Below the pieces are notes generated by a model. It was not told the origin of the DNA, ran no database searches, and saw only the letters and a list, made by a program, of their open reading frames with translations. Both the position numbers and the translations under genes were made by a program. A stretch of 64,000 nt of DNA from Acidaminococcus fermentans (GTDB taxonomy: Bacteria > Bacillota > Negativicutes > Acidaminococcales > Acidaminococcaceae): NCBI RefSeq assembly GCF_009696675.1, contig NZ_VULN01000009.1, forward strand, positions 39,096 through 103,095. Direction: 5' to 3'. Positions 7,232 to 14,008 of the stretch are shown one piece after another. The first letter of the stretch is position 1. Each line of letters starts with the position of its first letter.

Positions 7232-8332
7232 ATGCTGCGACGCGGGCGGCTTATGCCGGTCCCGCTATTCGCACAGCTTTTAATTATGGAAAGATCAGTG
7301 AAAGAGACCGTTGCCGATTTTGGGAACTTATACGACGCAATGCAGCATTGTGCTAATGGTGTCCGGTGGAAATCGGGTGTTATCCGCTATCTGCAGAATG
7401 GATTGGCTAATACCGAGAAGCTGCGAAAAGAGTTGCTTACTGACTCCTACAGAATTGGTGGGCAGTCACGCTTTAAAGTATACGAGCCAAAAGAACGCGA
7501 AGTAGTGGCCCTCAGATTCCGCGACCGGCAGGTACAGCGGTCGCTGCTGTATAACTACCTGGCCCAGGAACTGTCACGGCATTTTATTTATGATAATTCC
7601 GCTGGTCAAAAAGGCAAGGGACCAGACTTCGCGATCCGCCGACTTAAAATGATGCTCGAAAAGGCCCATAGACTATATGGGAATAATGTGTACGCTTATA
7701 CCTATGACATTCAGCATTTCTTCGGCAGTACGCGGCACAATGTCGCTAAGAGGGCGATTAGAAAGCGGGTATGCGATGGCTGGGCCTGTCAGATGGTCTA
7801 TCAGCTTATCGACAGCTTCGACGGCGATATCGGCATTGGTCTGGGGTCTGATGTCGCACAATTTATCGAGTTGGCGGTGCTCGACGATTTAGATCACTAT
7901 ATCAAAGAGAAAATGAAAGCAAAATTTTATCTGCGATATATGGATGACTTTATTATCATTGCAGACGGAAAGGATAAAGCCGGAGAGTACCGCAATCGGA
8001 TACAGTGTGAACTTGACCGGATTGGATTGCAGCTCCATCCACGTAAGTACAGAGTCGTACCAGTGCGGAACGGTTTCAAGTGGCTCGGATTTCGCTTTAG
8101 ACAGAAGCCATCTGGGAAAATCATTATGACCCTGGATAAATCGAAAATCCTACACGAGAGGCGAAAGCTGAAACGGATGGTACGACTTGCCAAAAACGGA
8201 AAGTTGAGCAGAGAGGATGCTGATCACAGCCTGGAATGCTGGATTGCTCATGCTAAACATGGGAATAATCATGGAGTCATTTTGAAGATGAAAGAGTATT
8301 ACGGAAAGCTATGGAGGGATGAAAATGTTTAA
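7232..8332 (+). CDS. DGR reverse transcriptase
   Basis: 366 residues from ATG 7232, with GGAAGGAGA 8 bases upstream; ATG 7286 is an alternative. Seen: the RT fingers segment FKVYEPKEREVVALRFRDR, motif A TYDIQHFFGS (Asp159), motif GLGSDVAQ (203-210) in the place of the DGR-RT GxxxSQ signature, the catalytic YMDD (236-239), and LGFRF (motif E/thumb). It copies the TR RNA into cDNA with errors at adenine; the cDNA then replaces VR. There is Ala where DGR RTs usually have Ser before Gln210. Position after the TR, with no maturase or endonuclease domain, excludes a group II intron. Confidence 0.95.
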   Translation: MLRRGRLMPVPLFAQLLIMERSVKETVADFGNLYDAMQHCANGVRWKSGVIRYLQNGLANTEKLRKELLTDSYRIGGQSRFKVYEPKEREVVALRFRDRQVQRSLLYNYLAQELSRHFIYDNSAGQKGKGPDFAIRRLKMMLEKAHRLYGNNVYAYTYDIQHFFGSTRHNVAKRAIRKRVCDGWACQMVYQLIDSFDGDIGIGLGSDVAQFIELAVLDDLDHYIKEKMKAKFYLRYMDDFIIIADGKDKAGEYRNRIQCELDRIGLQLHPRKYRVVPVRNGFKWLGFRFRQKPSGKIIMTLDKSKILHERRKLKRMVRLAKNGKLSREDADHSLECWIAHAKHGNNHGVILKMKEYYGKLWRDENV

Positions 8333-8507
8333 TCACATCGCCAAAGAAAAGAGACTGCAACAGCTTGAAACGGAAAATCGTCTCCTAAGATCCAAACTGG
8401 CAGAGACTGTGTCTCAAACGGAATACATCGCGATGATGAATGACATTGAACTGCCGTCGGAAACGGCGGGTCAAGAAACCATGGAGGAGGCTGGCACAAA
8501 TGACTAA
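8325..8507 (+). CDS. Small coiled-coil prophage protein
   Basis: 60 residues from ATG 8325 (GGAGGG 6 bases upstream), overlapping the RT stop by 8 bases. Residues ~8-35 (KRLQQLETENRLLRSKLAET) form a heptad coiled coil; the rest is acidic. It is in the spot where Firmicute phages often keep a small gene before xkdX. Function unknown. Confidence 0.6.
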   Translation: MFNHIAKEKRLQQLETENRLLRSKLAETVSQTEYIAMMNDIELPSETAGQETMEEAGTND

Positions 8508-8646
8508 TTGGTTTACCAAAATCAAGACCTGGTACGAAGCTGGCTATTGGAACAAAAAAATGGTCGGGAATGCTGTAAAAAAGCAGAAAATCACTGCTGA
8601 AGAATATAAGTCAATTACGGAAGAAGATTATCAGGAAGTAGAGTGA
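8500..8646 (+). CDS. XkdX family phage protein
   Basis: 48 residues, MTNWFTKIKTWYEAGYWNKK and then VKKQKITAEEYKSITEEDY, which is the XkdX pattern (short protein with W/Y-rich N-terminus and ITxEEYxxITG-like end). XkdX proteins are encoded between tail-fibre and lysis genes of many Firmicute phages; their role is not established. ATG 8500 has GGAGGCTGGCAC upstream and overlaps the previous gene. Confidence 0.8.
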   Translation: MTNWFTKIKTWYEAGYWNKKMVGNAVKKQKITAEEYKSITEEDYQEVE

Positions 8647-8652
8647 TGGGCG

Positions 8653-8811
8653 TTGGAACTGCTGCAGGTGGTCGAACACCAGTCGTTGATTATCCAACAG
8701 CAGGCACGGGTTATAAAAGAGCTCTCCTGTGAACTGGAAGAAATCAAAACGGTGTGCGGTCTAAAAACCTATGCTACTGGGGAAGAGGCGAACTATGAAC
8801 GATCTACTTAA
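8653..8811 (+). CDS. Possible small coiled-coil protein (TTG start)
   Basis: A 52-codon frame starting TTG in the gap between xkdX and the next membrane protein: MELLQVVEHQSLIIQQQARV, then IKELSCELEEIKTV. It has clear heptads and fills an otherwise empty 150-base gap, but lacks a good ribosome site and overlaps the next gene by 17 bases. An ATG frame at 8646 codes for only 28 residues and looks less protein-like. Tentative. Confidence 0.35.
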   Translation: MELLQVVEHQSLIIQQQARVIKELSCELEEIKTVCGLKTYATGEEANYERST

Positions 8812-9088
8812 TACTGCGGCCAGTTGCCTGGCGTCGGCTGCTTTTGGCTACTTGATCAGATGGGTTACCGCCCGTTATACAGACAATGGACATATCAAGC
8901 TCGGAATCCAAGCCCTTTTGCGAGACAGGATGCTGCAGAAATGGGACTACTGCCGCAACCGTGGGTATGCCCCAATCTCGGACAAGGGGTCATTTGAAGC
9001 CATGCATACCTCTTATGCTGGTCTCGGAAGCAATGGAGTCATGGATCGAGTGTATAAAGATTTTATGGCTCTCCCTGAGGAAAAATGA
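8795..9088 (+). CDS. Small prophage protein with N-terminal membrane segment
   Basis: 97 residues from ATG 8795 (GGGGAAGAGG upstream). Residues 3-25 are a hydrophobic helix (LLNTAASCLASAAFGYLIRW). The rest, with GIQALLRDRMLQKWDYC and YAGLGSNGVMDRVYKDF, is a conserved pattern in Firmicute phage lysis regions whose function is not settled. It precedes a two-helix membrane protein and the amidase, so a holin-like or anti-holin role is possible but not shown. Confidence 0.6.
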   Translation: MNDLLNTAASCLASAAFGYLIRWVTARYTDNGHIKLGIQALLRDRMLQKWDYCRNRGYAPISDKGSFEAMHTSYAGLGSNGVMDRVYKDFMALPEEK

Positions 9089-9447
9089 TAATGAATATCA
9101 CAAAATTACAAAAGGCCCTGCTGAATCTGCTAGGGTCCATGGGCCGCATGCATGTCCGAGGACTGCCCCGGGCCCTGGTCATCACGATTATGCTCCTGAT
9201 CATCGGGAGCATTTTTTTGTATCTGGCGGCATGGACATGGCTGTGGTGGGCCAAGAACCATGTGGACCTGCCGGCCCTGAATATGCTAATCCAGACCATT
9301 ACCAGTATGGCGTTTATCGCCGCTATCGGCTTCATCGGAAAATCTCTGATTGACGCTGACGGCGATGGAGTTCCGGACCCATGGCAGAAGGAGGTAAAAG
9401 AGAAAAATGCAACGAGTAACACTGAAAGACATCCGGACAATGGCTGA
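9085..9447 (+). CDS. Holin-like membrane protein
   Basis: 120 residues with two predicted membrane helices, about residues 27-52 (RALVITIMLLIIGSIFLYLA) and 68-90 (MLIQTITSMAFIAAIGFIG), and a charged tail. Size, topology and place directly before the amidase fit a holin that releases the endolysin. It overlaps the preceding stop by 4 bases and the amidase start by 41 bases. ATG 9091 is an equally possible start. No named holin family was recognised. Confidence 0.6.
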   Translation: MIMNITKLQKALLNLLGSMGRMHVRGLPRALVITIMLLIIGSIFLYLAAWTWLWWAKNHVDLPALNMLIQTITSMAFIAAIGFIGKSLIDADGDGVPDPWQKEVKEKNATSNTERHPDNG

Positions 9448-10024
9448 GGCTGCCAGACCCACGCTTATGGCCCAGGCCCAGGAGTATGGCCGTGACGTCA
9501 AGGTATACCTGCATTGGACGGCCGGCCGATATGGCCAGATGTATGATGATTATCACATCAATATTGACAAGGATGGGTCCCTGTGGGCCAGTACCGACGA
9601 CTTTACGGATACACTGAGCCATACCTGGCACCGGAACACGGGGAGCATCGGGGTGACGCTCTGCTGCTGCTACCAGGCTGCGAGTAACGCACTGGGTCCG
9701 TATCCGCCCACCGCTGCCCAGATCGAGGCCATGGCCCAGGTGGTGGCCGTGCTGGCTAAGGCCCTGTGGCTGACCATCGACCGGGATCGAATCATGACCC
9801 ATGCAGAGGCTGCTGATAACGTGGACGGCCTCTTGCCGGAAGGTGATGAATACGGACCCTGTAACGGCTGTGAGCGCTGGGACCTGCAATACCTGGGTAC
9901 GCCGGAGAGCCCGGCATGGACCACCGACTACGACAGCCCCAGGACCGGCGGCAACGTGTTGCGAGGTAAGGCAATTTGGTACCAACAACAAATGCAGGAG
10001 ATGCAGGACAATGAGGAGGGCTAA
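9407..10024 (+). CDS. Phage endolysin, N-acetylmuramoyl-L-alanine amidase type
   Basis: 205 residues. Amidase_2-like features are the YLHWTAG zinc-ligand motif (His36), YHINIDKDGSLW, HRNTGSIGVTLCC, and RIMTHAEAAD with a second His ligand; a WDLQYL segment follows. The enzyme would cut the peptide from muramic acid in peptidoglycan during lysis. There is no signal peptide or separate wall-binding domain, so export would depend on the holin. ATG 9407 has AGGAGGT 12 bases upstream. Confidence 0.88.
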   Translation: MQRVTLKDIRTMAEAARPTLMAQAQEYGRDVKVYLHWTAGRYGQMYDDYHINIDKDGSLWASTDDFTDTLSHTWHRNTGSIGVTLCCCYQAASNALGPYPPTAAQIEAMAQVVAVLAKALWLTIDRDRIMTHAEAADNVDGLLPEGDEYGPCNGCERWDLQYLGTPESPAWTTDYDSPRTGGNVLRGKAIWYQQQMQEMQDNEEG

Positions 10025-10424
10025 AGATGTATGGAATCAAGTGCAGGCACAGGCTGGACGCTGCCCTCGTTGGGCTGTGTACTTTGCTGCTGCTTTACTG
10101 CTGTTCGGGGCAGGCTTCGGCTGCGGCTACTACCGGAGAGCCCATGTATATGGTCAGCCAGTCGGAGATGGAGAGGCTCAGCAGCAACTTGATGCAGCTC
10201 AAAAATCTCAACGAGAAATCTCAGAAGGAGCTGAAAGAGCTGCGCAAAGAGCTGGCGACATCCAAAGTCGAATTGACCGAAGCCAGGACGCAATCGACCG
10301 AGCTGATGGCCGAGCTGAGTCAGCTGCAGGCAACCTCGAAGAAGCAGGAAGCCTCATTGATGATTGCCAACGAATCCTTGAAGAAATTCGGGGCCGAGGA
10401 AAAACGGACCCGGCTGCGCATTAA
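10011..10424 (+). CDS. Inner-membrane coiled-coil protein, candidate i-spanin (nested frame)
   Basis: 137 residues in a frame overlapping both the amidase end and the next gene. Residues ~20-42 form one membrane helix (RWAVYFAAALLLFGAGFGCG), followed by a periplasmic coiled coil (QQQLDAAQKSQREISEGAER, SRIDRSQDAIDRADGRAESA) and a short Cys-containing tail. AGGAG lies upstream of ATG 10011. One N-terminal helix plus coiled coil is the i-spanin (Rz) layout. That it overlaps another membrane protein out of frame also fits Rz/Rz1 loci. Not proven to be expressed. Confidence 0.5.
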   Translation: MRRAKDVWNQVQAQAGRCPRWAVYFAAALLLFGAGFGCGYYRRAHVYGQPVGDGEAQQQLDAAQKSQREISEGAERAAQRAGDIQSRIDRSQDAIDRADGRAESAAGNLEEAGSLIDDCQRILEEIRGRGKTDPAAH

Positions 10425-10488
10425 GGCCCAACGAAATACGTGGGAGGCTGTAGCGGCTGGGTTACTTGTAGCCTGGGCTGCAAAATGA
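10027..10488 (+). CDS. Exported coiled-coil protein of the lysis locus
   Basis: 153 residues from ATG 10027 with a strong AGGAGGG 7 bases upstream. It begins with a signal-like segment (LVGLCTLLLLYCCSGQASA) with a possible cleavage after ASA, then a long Lys/Glu/Leu coiled coil (LKNLNEKSQKELKELRKELA) and a C-terminal KRTRLRIKAQRNTWEAVAAG stretch ending in a short hydrophobic segment. No clear lipobox is present. It covers nearly all of the preceding gene in another frame. A spanin-type or lysis-regulatory role is inferred from place and topology. Confidence 0.65.
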   Translation: MYGIKCRHRLDAALVGLCTLLLLYCCSGQASAAATTGEPMYMVSQSEMERLSSNLMQLKNLNEKSQKELKELRKELATSKVELTEARTQSTELMAELSQLQATSKKQEASLMIANESLKKFGAEEKRTRLRIKAQRNTWEAVAAGLLVAWAAK

Positions 10489-10518
10489 TATCTTGAAAAT
10501 TTCTATATATAATGAAGA

Positions 10519-10556
10519 AACCCGTAGAGCCAAACATGACTTTACGGGTTCTTTTT
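10519..10556 (+). terminator. Prophage late-operon terminator
   Basis: AACCCGTA (10519-10526) pairs with TACGGGTT (10543-10550), followed by CTTTTTT. It closes the lysis gene cluster. Confidence 0.88.
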
Positions 10557-10677
10557 TATGTTTTCGAGCGCAAAATGAATTCCCTATTTTTTCCCTATTT
10601 TAGTGGATATAAATTGTAAAAGAAGATTATAAGCGACTGAAAGCCTTTAATCCTAGTACTCCTGCCAGTGAATTTGA

Positions 10678-10706
10678 AAGGACTTCCTGAAAGGGAAGTC
10701 CTTTTT
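10678..10706 (+). terminator. Terminator beyond the prophage end
   Basis: A 10-base stem AAGGACTTCC/GGAAGTCCTT around a 6-base loop, followed by T residues. The preceding ~80 bases can be read as the tail of a coding frame ending TGA at 10688-10690 (…PSTPASEFERTS), so this may be the terminator of a host gene into whose 3' end the phage integrated. Confidence 0.7.
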
Positions 10707-10779
10707 CGTATATGCTGTCCCCCTTTTTACCCACCAACTCTTCTATAATGGAAGTAAGAAAAAGAAAGGTGGGACAATC

Positions 10780-11079
10780 ATGAAAAAGATCTTCATTACC
10801 ATTACCGGCTGCAACCATTATCTGGGGTACGGAGTATTCCGGCGGAAAATGGAACTGGTGCTGCGGAAGGAACCGGACAACGACTATGACAAGGAAGCCA
10901 TCCGGGCGGAGATCCCGGGGATCGGAAAAGTGGGATACGTGGCCAACAGCACCCACACTGTGCTGGGAGATACCTGCAGCGCCGGACGGATCTACGACAA
11001 AATCGGGAAAAAAGCCCATGCCAAGGTGGTTCTGGTCACCGAACGGGGCGTAGTGGCACGGGTGAAGAAGGAAAAGTGA
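10780..11079 (+). CDS. HIRAN-domain protein
   Basis: 99 residues consisting of a single HIRAN domain: ITGCNHYLGYGVF near the start, LRKEPDNDYDKEAIRAEIPG and GKVGYVANSTHTVLGDTCSA in the middle. HIRAN domains bind DNA ends or single-stranded DNA in helicases such as HLTF, and also occur alone in bacteria with unknown role. A -10 box TATAAT lies about 35 bases upstream, and AAAGGTGGG precedes the ATG. It stands alone next to the prophage. Confidence 0.82.
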   Translation: MKKIFITITGCNHYLGYGVFRRKMELVLRKEPDNDYDKEAIRAEIPGIGKVGYVANSTHTVLGDTCSAGRIYDKIGKKAHAKVVLVTERGVVARVKKEK

Positions 11080-11087
11080 AGAGTGAA

Positions 11088-11262
11088 GGAGACCCTCTGC
11101 CAGGAGCCAGAGGGTCAGGCGCTTACAGTCACTAGTCACTAGTCTCTAGCCGAATGAAATCATCTGCCAAAGGCAGATGATCCTGAATAGAAACGCAGCT
11201 GGGGCTGCTAACCCACCACCAGCCTAACGGCTGGTCCCCCGCCCTTGAAAAGGGCGGATATA
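11088..11262 (+). repeat. Family A repeat, copies 1a (hairpin only) and 1b
   Basis: 11088-11117 is the first hairpin of the family in variant form (ACCCTCTG/CAGAGGGT). 11155-11262 is a full unit: CATCTGCC/GGCAGATG, GCAGC/GCTGC, CTAACCCACCA, ACCAGCC/GGCTGGT, then CCGCCCTT/AAGGGCGG. The stretch ACAGTCACTAG...TCTCTAGCCGAATG before it recurs before copy 2. Downstream of the HIRAN gene; could also end its transcript. Confidence 0.8.
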
Positions 11263-11317
11263 TAAGGATGGATACATTGCCGGAGAACACCGTTGTTCTC
11301 GGCCGTAGGGCAGCGAC

Positions 11318-11365
11318 GGCGTAGGGGCTACCCGCAGGGGAGCCCGTCCCGGCCGCCCGGCAGGG
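11318..11365 (+). repeat. Family B repeat, single copy
   Basis: GTAGGGGCTACCCGCAGGGG then AGCCCGTCCCGGCCGCCC, the right-hand form of the family B hairpin repeat. It lies between family A copy 1b and the lipoprotein remnant. Confidence 0.75.
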
Positions 11366-11506
11366 CATGGTCTGTGGGGGCGTCCTGGGCATGGGACAGC
11401 ATTTCTTCCACTATACTGCAGGTAATTTCATCGTAGGAAAAAGAAGAGAAAGAGTCAATGTTTCCTTTGTATGCTACAATAGAAAGAAACAAGGAGGACG
11501 GCTACG

Positions 11507-11656
11507 ATGAAATGTCTGGGAAAATCCACGGCCCTGGCAGCCCTGTGCCTGCTGCTGGTCCTTCTGGCAGGGTGCAGGGTGGACCAGAGGCAGCGGGACG
11601 GAAAGACCGGGGCGTCACCGGTGAGGATCAGTGAGCTTACAGTCACTAGTCTCTAG
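11507..11656 (+). pseudogene. Truncated lipoprotein gene
   Basis: AAGGAGGAC precedes an ATG encoding a 49-residue frame with a textbook lipoprotein signal (LCLLLVLLAGC; Cys23 would be lipidated). After ~40 residues the frame runs into ACAGTCACTAG and TCTCTAGCCGAATG, which is the leading edge of family A copy 2, and stops there. Either the gene was cut by the repeat or a very short lipoprotein remains. The promoter region upstream (TATGCTACAATAG) is intact. Confidence 0.6.
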
Positions 11657-11786
11657 TCTCTAGCCGAATGAAATCATCTGCCAAGGGCAGATGATCCTGA
11701 ATAGAAACGCAGCCCATTGGGCTGCTAACCCACCACCATTGCGCAAGCGCAACGGTCCCCCGCCCTTGAAAAGGGCGGATATATAA
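11641..11786 (+). repeat. Family A repeat, copy 2
   Basis: Nearly the same as copy 1b including ~25 bases before and the ATATAAGGATGGAT after it, but the third hairpin is TTGCG/CGCAA instead of CCAGCC/GGCTGG. The pair shows duplication of a ~150-base unit with one helix exchanged. Confidence 0.8.
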
Positions 11787-11843
11787 GGATGGATGTACTG
11801 CTGGAGAACACTACTCACGATGAACGACAAAGGAGCGCAATTC

Positions 11844-12116
11844 ATGTCTTTCCAACTTACCCCGCTTACAGCGGGACTTCTTTTGATCAATGTTATTACT
11901 TTTGCCGTGTACGGCTATGACAAATTCTGTGCCAAACGGGGGGCCTGGCGGGTGCCGGAAATCCGGCTGCTGGGGCTGGCGGCCCTGGGGGGCAGTGTGG
12001 GGGCTCTTTTGGCCATGTTCCTGTTCCGGCACAAGACGAAGCATCTGAAATTCACCATCGGGGTGCCGGTGATCCTGGGACTGCAGGTTTTTGCGGGGGC
12101 CAGGGTGTTGGGGTGA
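11844..12116 (+). CDS. DUF1294 family membrane protein
   Basis: 90 residues from ATG 11844 (AAAGGAG 8 bases upstream). Family pattern: LLLINVITFAVYGYDKFCAK, RVPEIRLLGLAALGGSVGAL, and FRHKTKHLKFTIGVPVI. Three hydrophobic segments predict an inner-membrane protein. DUF1294 proteins are widespread and uncharacterised; some are fused to cold-shock domains, which is not the case here. Confidence 0.85.
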   Translation: MSFQLTPLTAGLLLINVITFAVYGYDKFCAKRGAWRVPEIRLLGLAALGGSVGALLAMFLFRHKTKHLKFTIGVPVILGLQVFAGARVLG

Positions 12117-12128
12117 AACAATCCCCTC

Positions 12129-12157
12129 TTGCCAAACGTCAAATTGTCAAATATAAT
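12129..12157 (+). promoter_or_regulatory. ctsR promoter with CtsR-like operator
   Basis: TTGCCA (12129) and TATAAT (12152) are separated by 17 bases. Between them are two GTCAAA direct repeats (12138-12143 and 12146-12151). CtsR sites are direct repeats of RGTCAAA; here the repeats start 8 bases apart rather than the usual 10. This suggests autoregulation with an unusual spacing. Confidence 0.6.
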
Positions 12158-12199
12158 AGAGCATGGGAGAACCTGTCTGTCCCGTAGGAGGTAATCATC

Positions 12200-12634
12200 A
12201 TGCGCAATATTGCAGATGCCATAGAGCAATTCATCATCAGCGAACTGTTCGCCAACGAACAGGACCGGGTGGATGTGAAACGGAGCCAGCTGGCGGAAAA
12301 ACTGTCCTGTGCTCCCAGCCAGATCACCTACACCCTGACTACCCGCTTCACCCCGGAACGGGGGTATGAAGTGGAATCCAAACGGGGGAACGGGGGCTTT
12401 ATCCGGATCATCCGGCTGCCCCGGGAACCCCATGTCCAGCCCCAGCTTCCTGCGGGGAAGGACGTGAAATCCTCCGGCCAGCTGGTCCAGCTGCTGGCGG
12501 CCCACAAACTGATCACCGGCCGGGAGGCCCGGCTGCTGGATTATTTCCTCCATGTGCTGGGGGACCATGTAAGCGAAGAAAACAAGGAACAGATCGTGCG
12601 GAACGCATACCAGCTGCTCCAGGAGGAGGAGTAA
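12200..12634 (+). CDS. ctsR: CtsR heat-shock repressor
   Basis: 144 residues with the CtsR N-terminal winged helix (IADAIEQFIISELFANEQDR, RSQLAEKLSCAPSQITYTLT, RFTPERGYEVESKRGNGGFI) including the Gly-rich wing RGNGG used for DNA contact and heat sensing. The C-terminal half is helical. CtsR represses clp and related genes in Firmicutes. It is followed at once by radA; mcsA, mcsB and clpC, which usually lie between, are absent here. Start ATG 12200 has GGAGG upstream and lies 43 bases after the -10 box. Confidence 0.93.
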   Translation: MRNIADAIEQFIISELFANEQDRVDVKRSQLAEKLSCAPSQITYTLTTRFTPERGYEVESKRGNGGFIRIIRLPREPHVQPQLPAGKDVKSSGQLVQLLAAHKLITGREARLLDYFLHVLGDHVSEENKEQIVRNAYQLLQEEE

Positions 12635-14008
12635 GTGGCCAAAACACAAACCCATTACGTCTGCCAGAACTGCGGGTATTCCACTCCCAAATGGCTGGGC
12701 AAATGCCCGGAATGCGGCCAGTGGGATACCCTGGTGGAAGAAACGGAGGCTCCGGCTCCCAGCCGGCAGCGGCCGTCTTATCTTGCCATTACGGAAGCCC
12801 CCACCCCCAAGACCCTGAAACAGGTGGAAAAGGTGAAGGTCCAGCGGATGACCACAGGCATCCATGAGTTTGACCGGGTGCTGGGGGGCGGCATCGTCCC
12901 CGGGTCCCTGATCCTTTTGGGCGGGGCCCCCGGCATCGGCAAAAGCACCATCACCCTGGACGTTTCCATGAAGGCGGCGGCCCGGGGTGCCCGGGTGCTC
13001 TATGTATCCGGGGAAGAGAGCGAAGCCCAGACGGCCATGCGGGCAGAGCGGCTGGGACAGGCAACGGATGCTCTGCAGATTATGACGGCCACGGAACTGG
13101 GCACCATCCTGGTCCAGGCCAGACAGGTGAAGCCCCGTCTCCTGGTCATCGACTCCATCCAGACCATGTACAACCAGGAACTGGAAAGCGCCGCCGGCAG
13201 TGTGGGCCAGGTGCGGGAATGCACCGCCAAGCTGCTGACCTTTGCCAAGGAAACGGGAATCGCGGTGATCATCATCGGCCACGTGACCAAGGAAGGGAAC
13301 ATTGCAGGCCCCCGGCTGCTGGAACACATGGTGGACGTGGTGCTCCAGTTCGAAGGGGACCGGTCCTACACCTACCGGGTGCTCCGGGCTCTGAAGAACC
13401 GGTTCGGCTCCACCAGCGAATGCGGGATCTTTTCCATGGAAGAGGAAGGGCTCCGGGAAGTGGCCAACCCTTCCGGACTGTTCCTGGAAGCCAAGGAAGA
13501 GGCGGTGTCCGGTTCGGTGATCACCGCGGCCATGGAAGGGAACCGGCCCATCCTGACGGAAATCCAGGCCCTGGTGTCCCACACCCCCTTCGGGCTGCCC
13601 CGGAGGACGGTGGTGGGGGTGGACTTCAACCGGGTGAACATGCTGTTGGCGGTGCTGGAAAAGCGCTGCGGCATGAACTTCGGGGATCAGGATGCCTATG
13701 TGTGCGCCGTAGGGGGCATGAAGGTGAAGGAACCAGCGGCGGACCTGGCCATTCTGGGAGCCCTGGTTTCCAGCTACCGGAACCGGCCGGTGCCCATGGG
13801 GGTGCTGGCGGTAGGAGAAGTGGGCCTTACCGGGGAACTGCGCCGGGTGGGCCTGGCGGACCGGCGGATCAAAGAAGCGGCCCAGCTGGGGTTCCACCGG
13901 TTCATCGTCCCCAAAGGAAGTTTCCCACCAGGAAAAGAACCCAAAGGAGTCACCATCATCCAGGCCAGGACTGTGGAAGAGGCCATAGCAGGGATGTACA
14001 GGGAATAG
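12635..14008 (+). CDS. radA: DNA repair protein RadA
   Basis: 457 residues, normal RadA length, GTG start directly after the ctsR stop with GGAGGAGGAG before it. It has the C4 zinc finger (Cys10, 13, 24, 27), Walker A GGAPGIGKST (96-105), the RadA signature KNRFG after the ATPase core, and a Lon-like C-terminal domain (VGGMKVKEPAADLAILGALV). RadA promotes branch migration during recombinational repair. Coupled to ctsR, so probably co-expressed under stress. Confidence 0.96.
   Translation: MAKTQTHYVCQNCGYSTPKWLGKCPECGQWDTLVEETEAPAPSRQRPSYLAITEAPTPKTLKQVEKVKVQRMTTGIHEFDRVLGGGIVPGSLILLGGAPGIGKSTITLDVSMKAAARGARVLYVSGEESEAQTAMRAERLGQATDALQIMTATELGTILVQARQVKPRLLVIDSIQTMYNQELESAAGSVGQVRECTAKLLTFAKETGIAVIIIGHVTKEGNIAGPRLLEHMVDVVLQFEGDRSYTYRVLRALKNRFGSTSECGIFSMEEEGLREVANPSGLFLEAKEEAVSGSVITAAMEGNRPILTEIQALVSHTPFGLPRRTVVGVDFNRVNMLLAVLEKRCGMNFGDQDAYVCAVGGMKVKEPAADLAILGALVSSYRNRPVPMGVLAVGEVGLTGELRRVGLADRRIKEAAQLGFHRFIVPKGSFPPGKEPKGVTIIQARTVEEAIAGMYRE

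Larger units (their letters stand above)
1..10640. mobile_element. Right end of a contractile-tail prophage carrying a DGR
   Basis: A continuous + strand run of tail spike, baseplate, fibre, DGR and lysis genes, many overlapping by a few bases, fills the first 10.5 kb and ends in strong hairpin terminators. Gene order (gpV, PAAR, gpU, gpW, gpJ, gpI, fibres) is that of P2/Mu-like myovirus tail clusters. Integrase, head and packaging genes must lie left of the window. The exact right attachment site was not identified; the right boundary given is approximate. It could be an intact prophage or a phage-derived tail particle; the window cannot decide. Confidence 0.85.

Noticed and set aside
7232..8332. 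RT considered as a group II intron or retron RT
   Set aside because: No maturase or endonuclease domain, no intron domain V-like sequence nearby, and VR/TR/avd are present; no retron ncRNA pattern upstream.
8646..8729. 28-codon ATG frame after xkdX
   Set aside because: Short, Gly/Thr-rich with no pattern; the TTG coiled-coil frame covering the same bases looks more protein-like.
10600..10720. tRNA or tmRNA as prophage attachment site
   Set aside because: No cloverleaf, T-loop GTTCGA or CCA end could be found in the segment.
11915..13897. 660-codon minus-strand frame over ctsR-radA
   Set aside because: Shadow of two well-supported genes; covers their promoter and both ends without its own signals.
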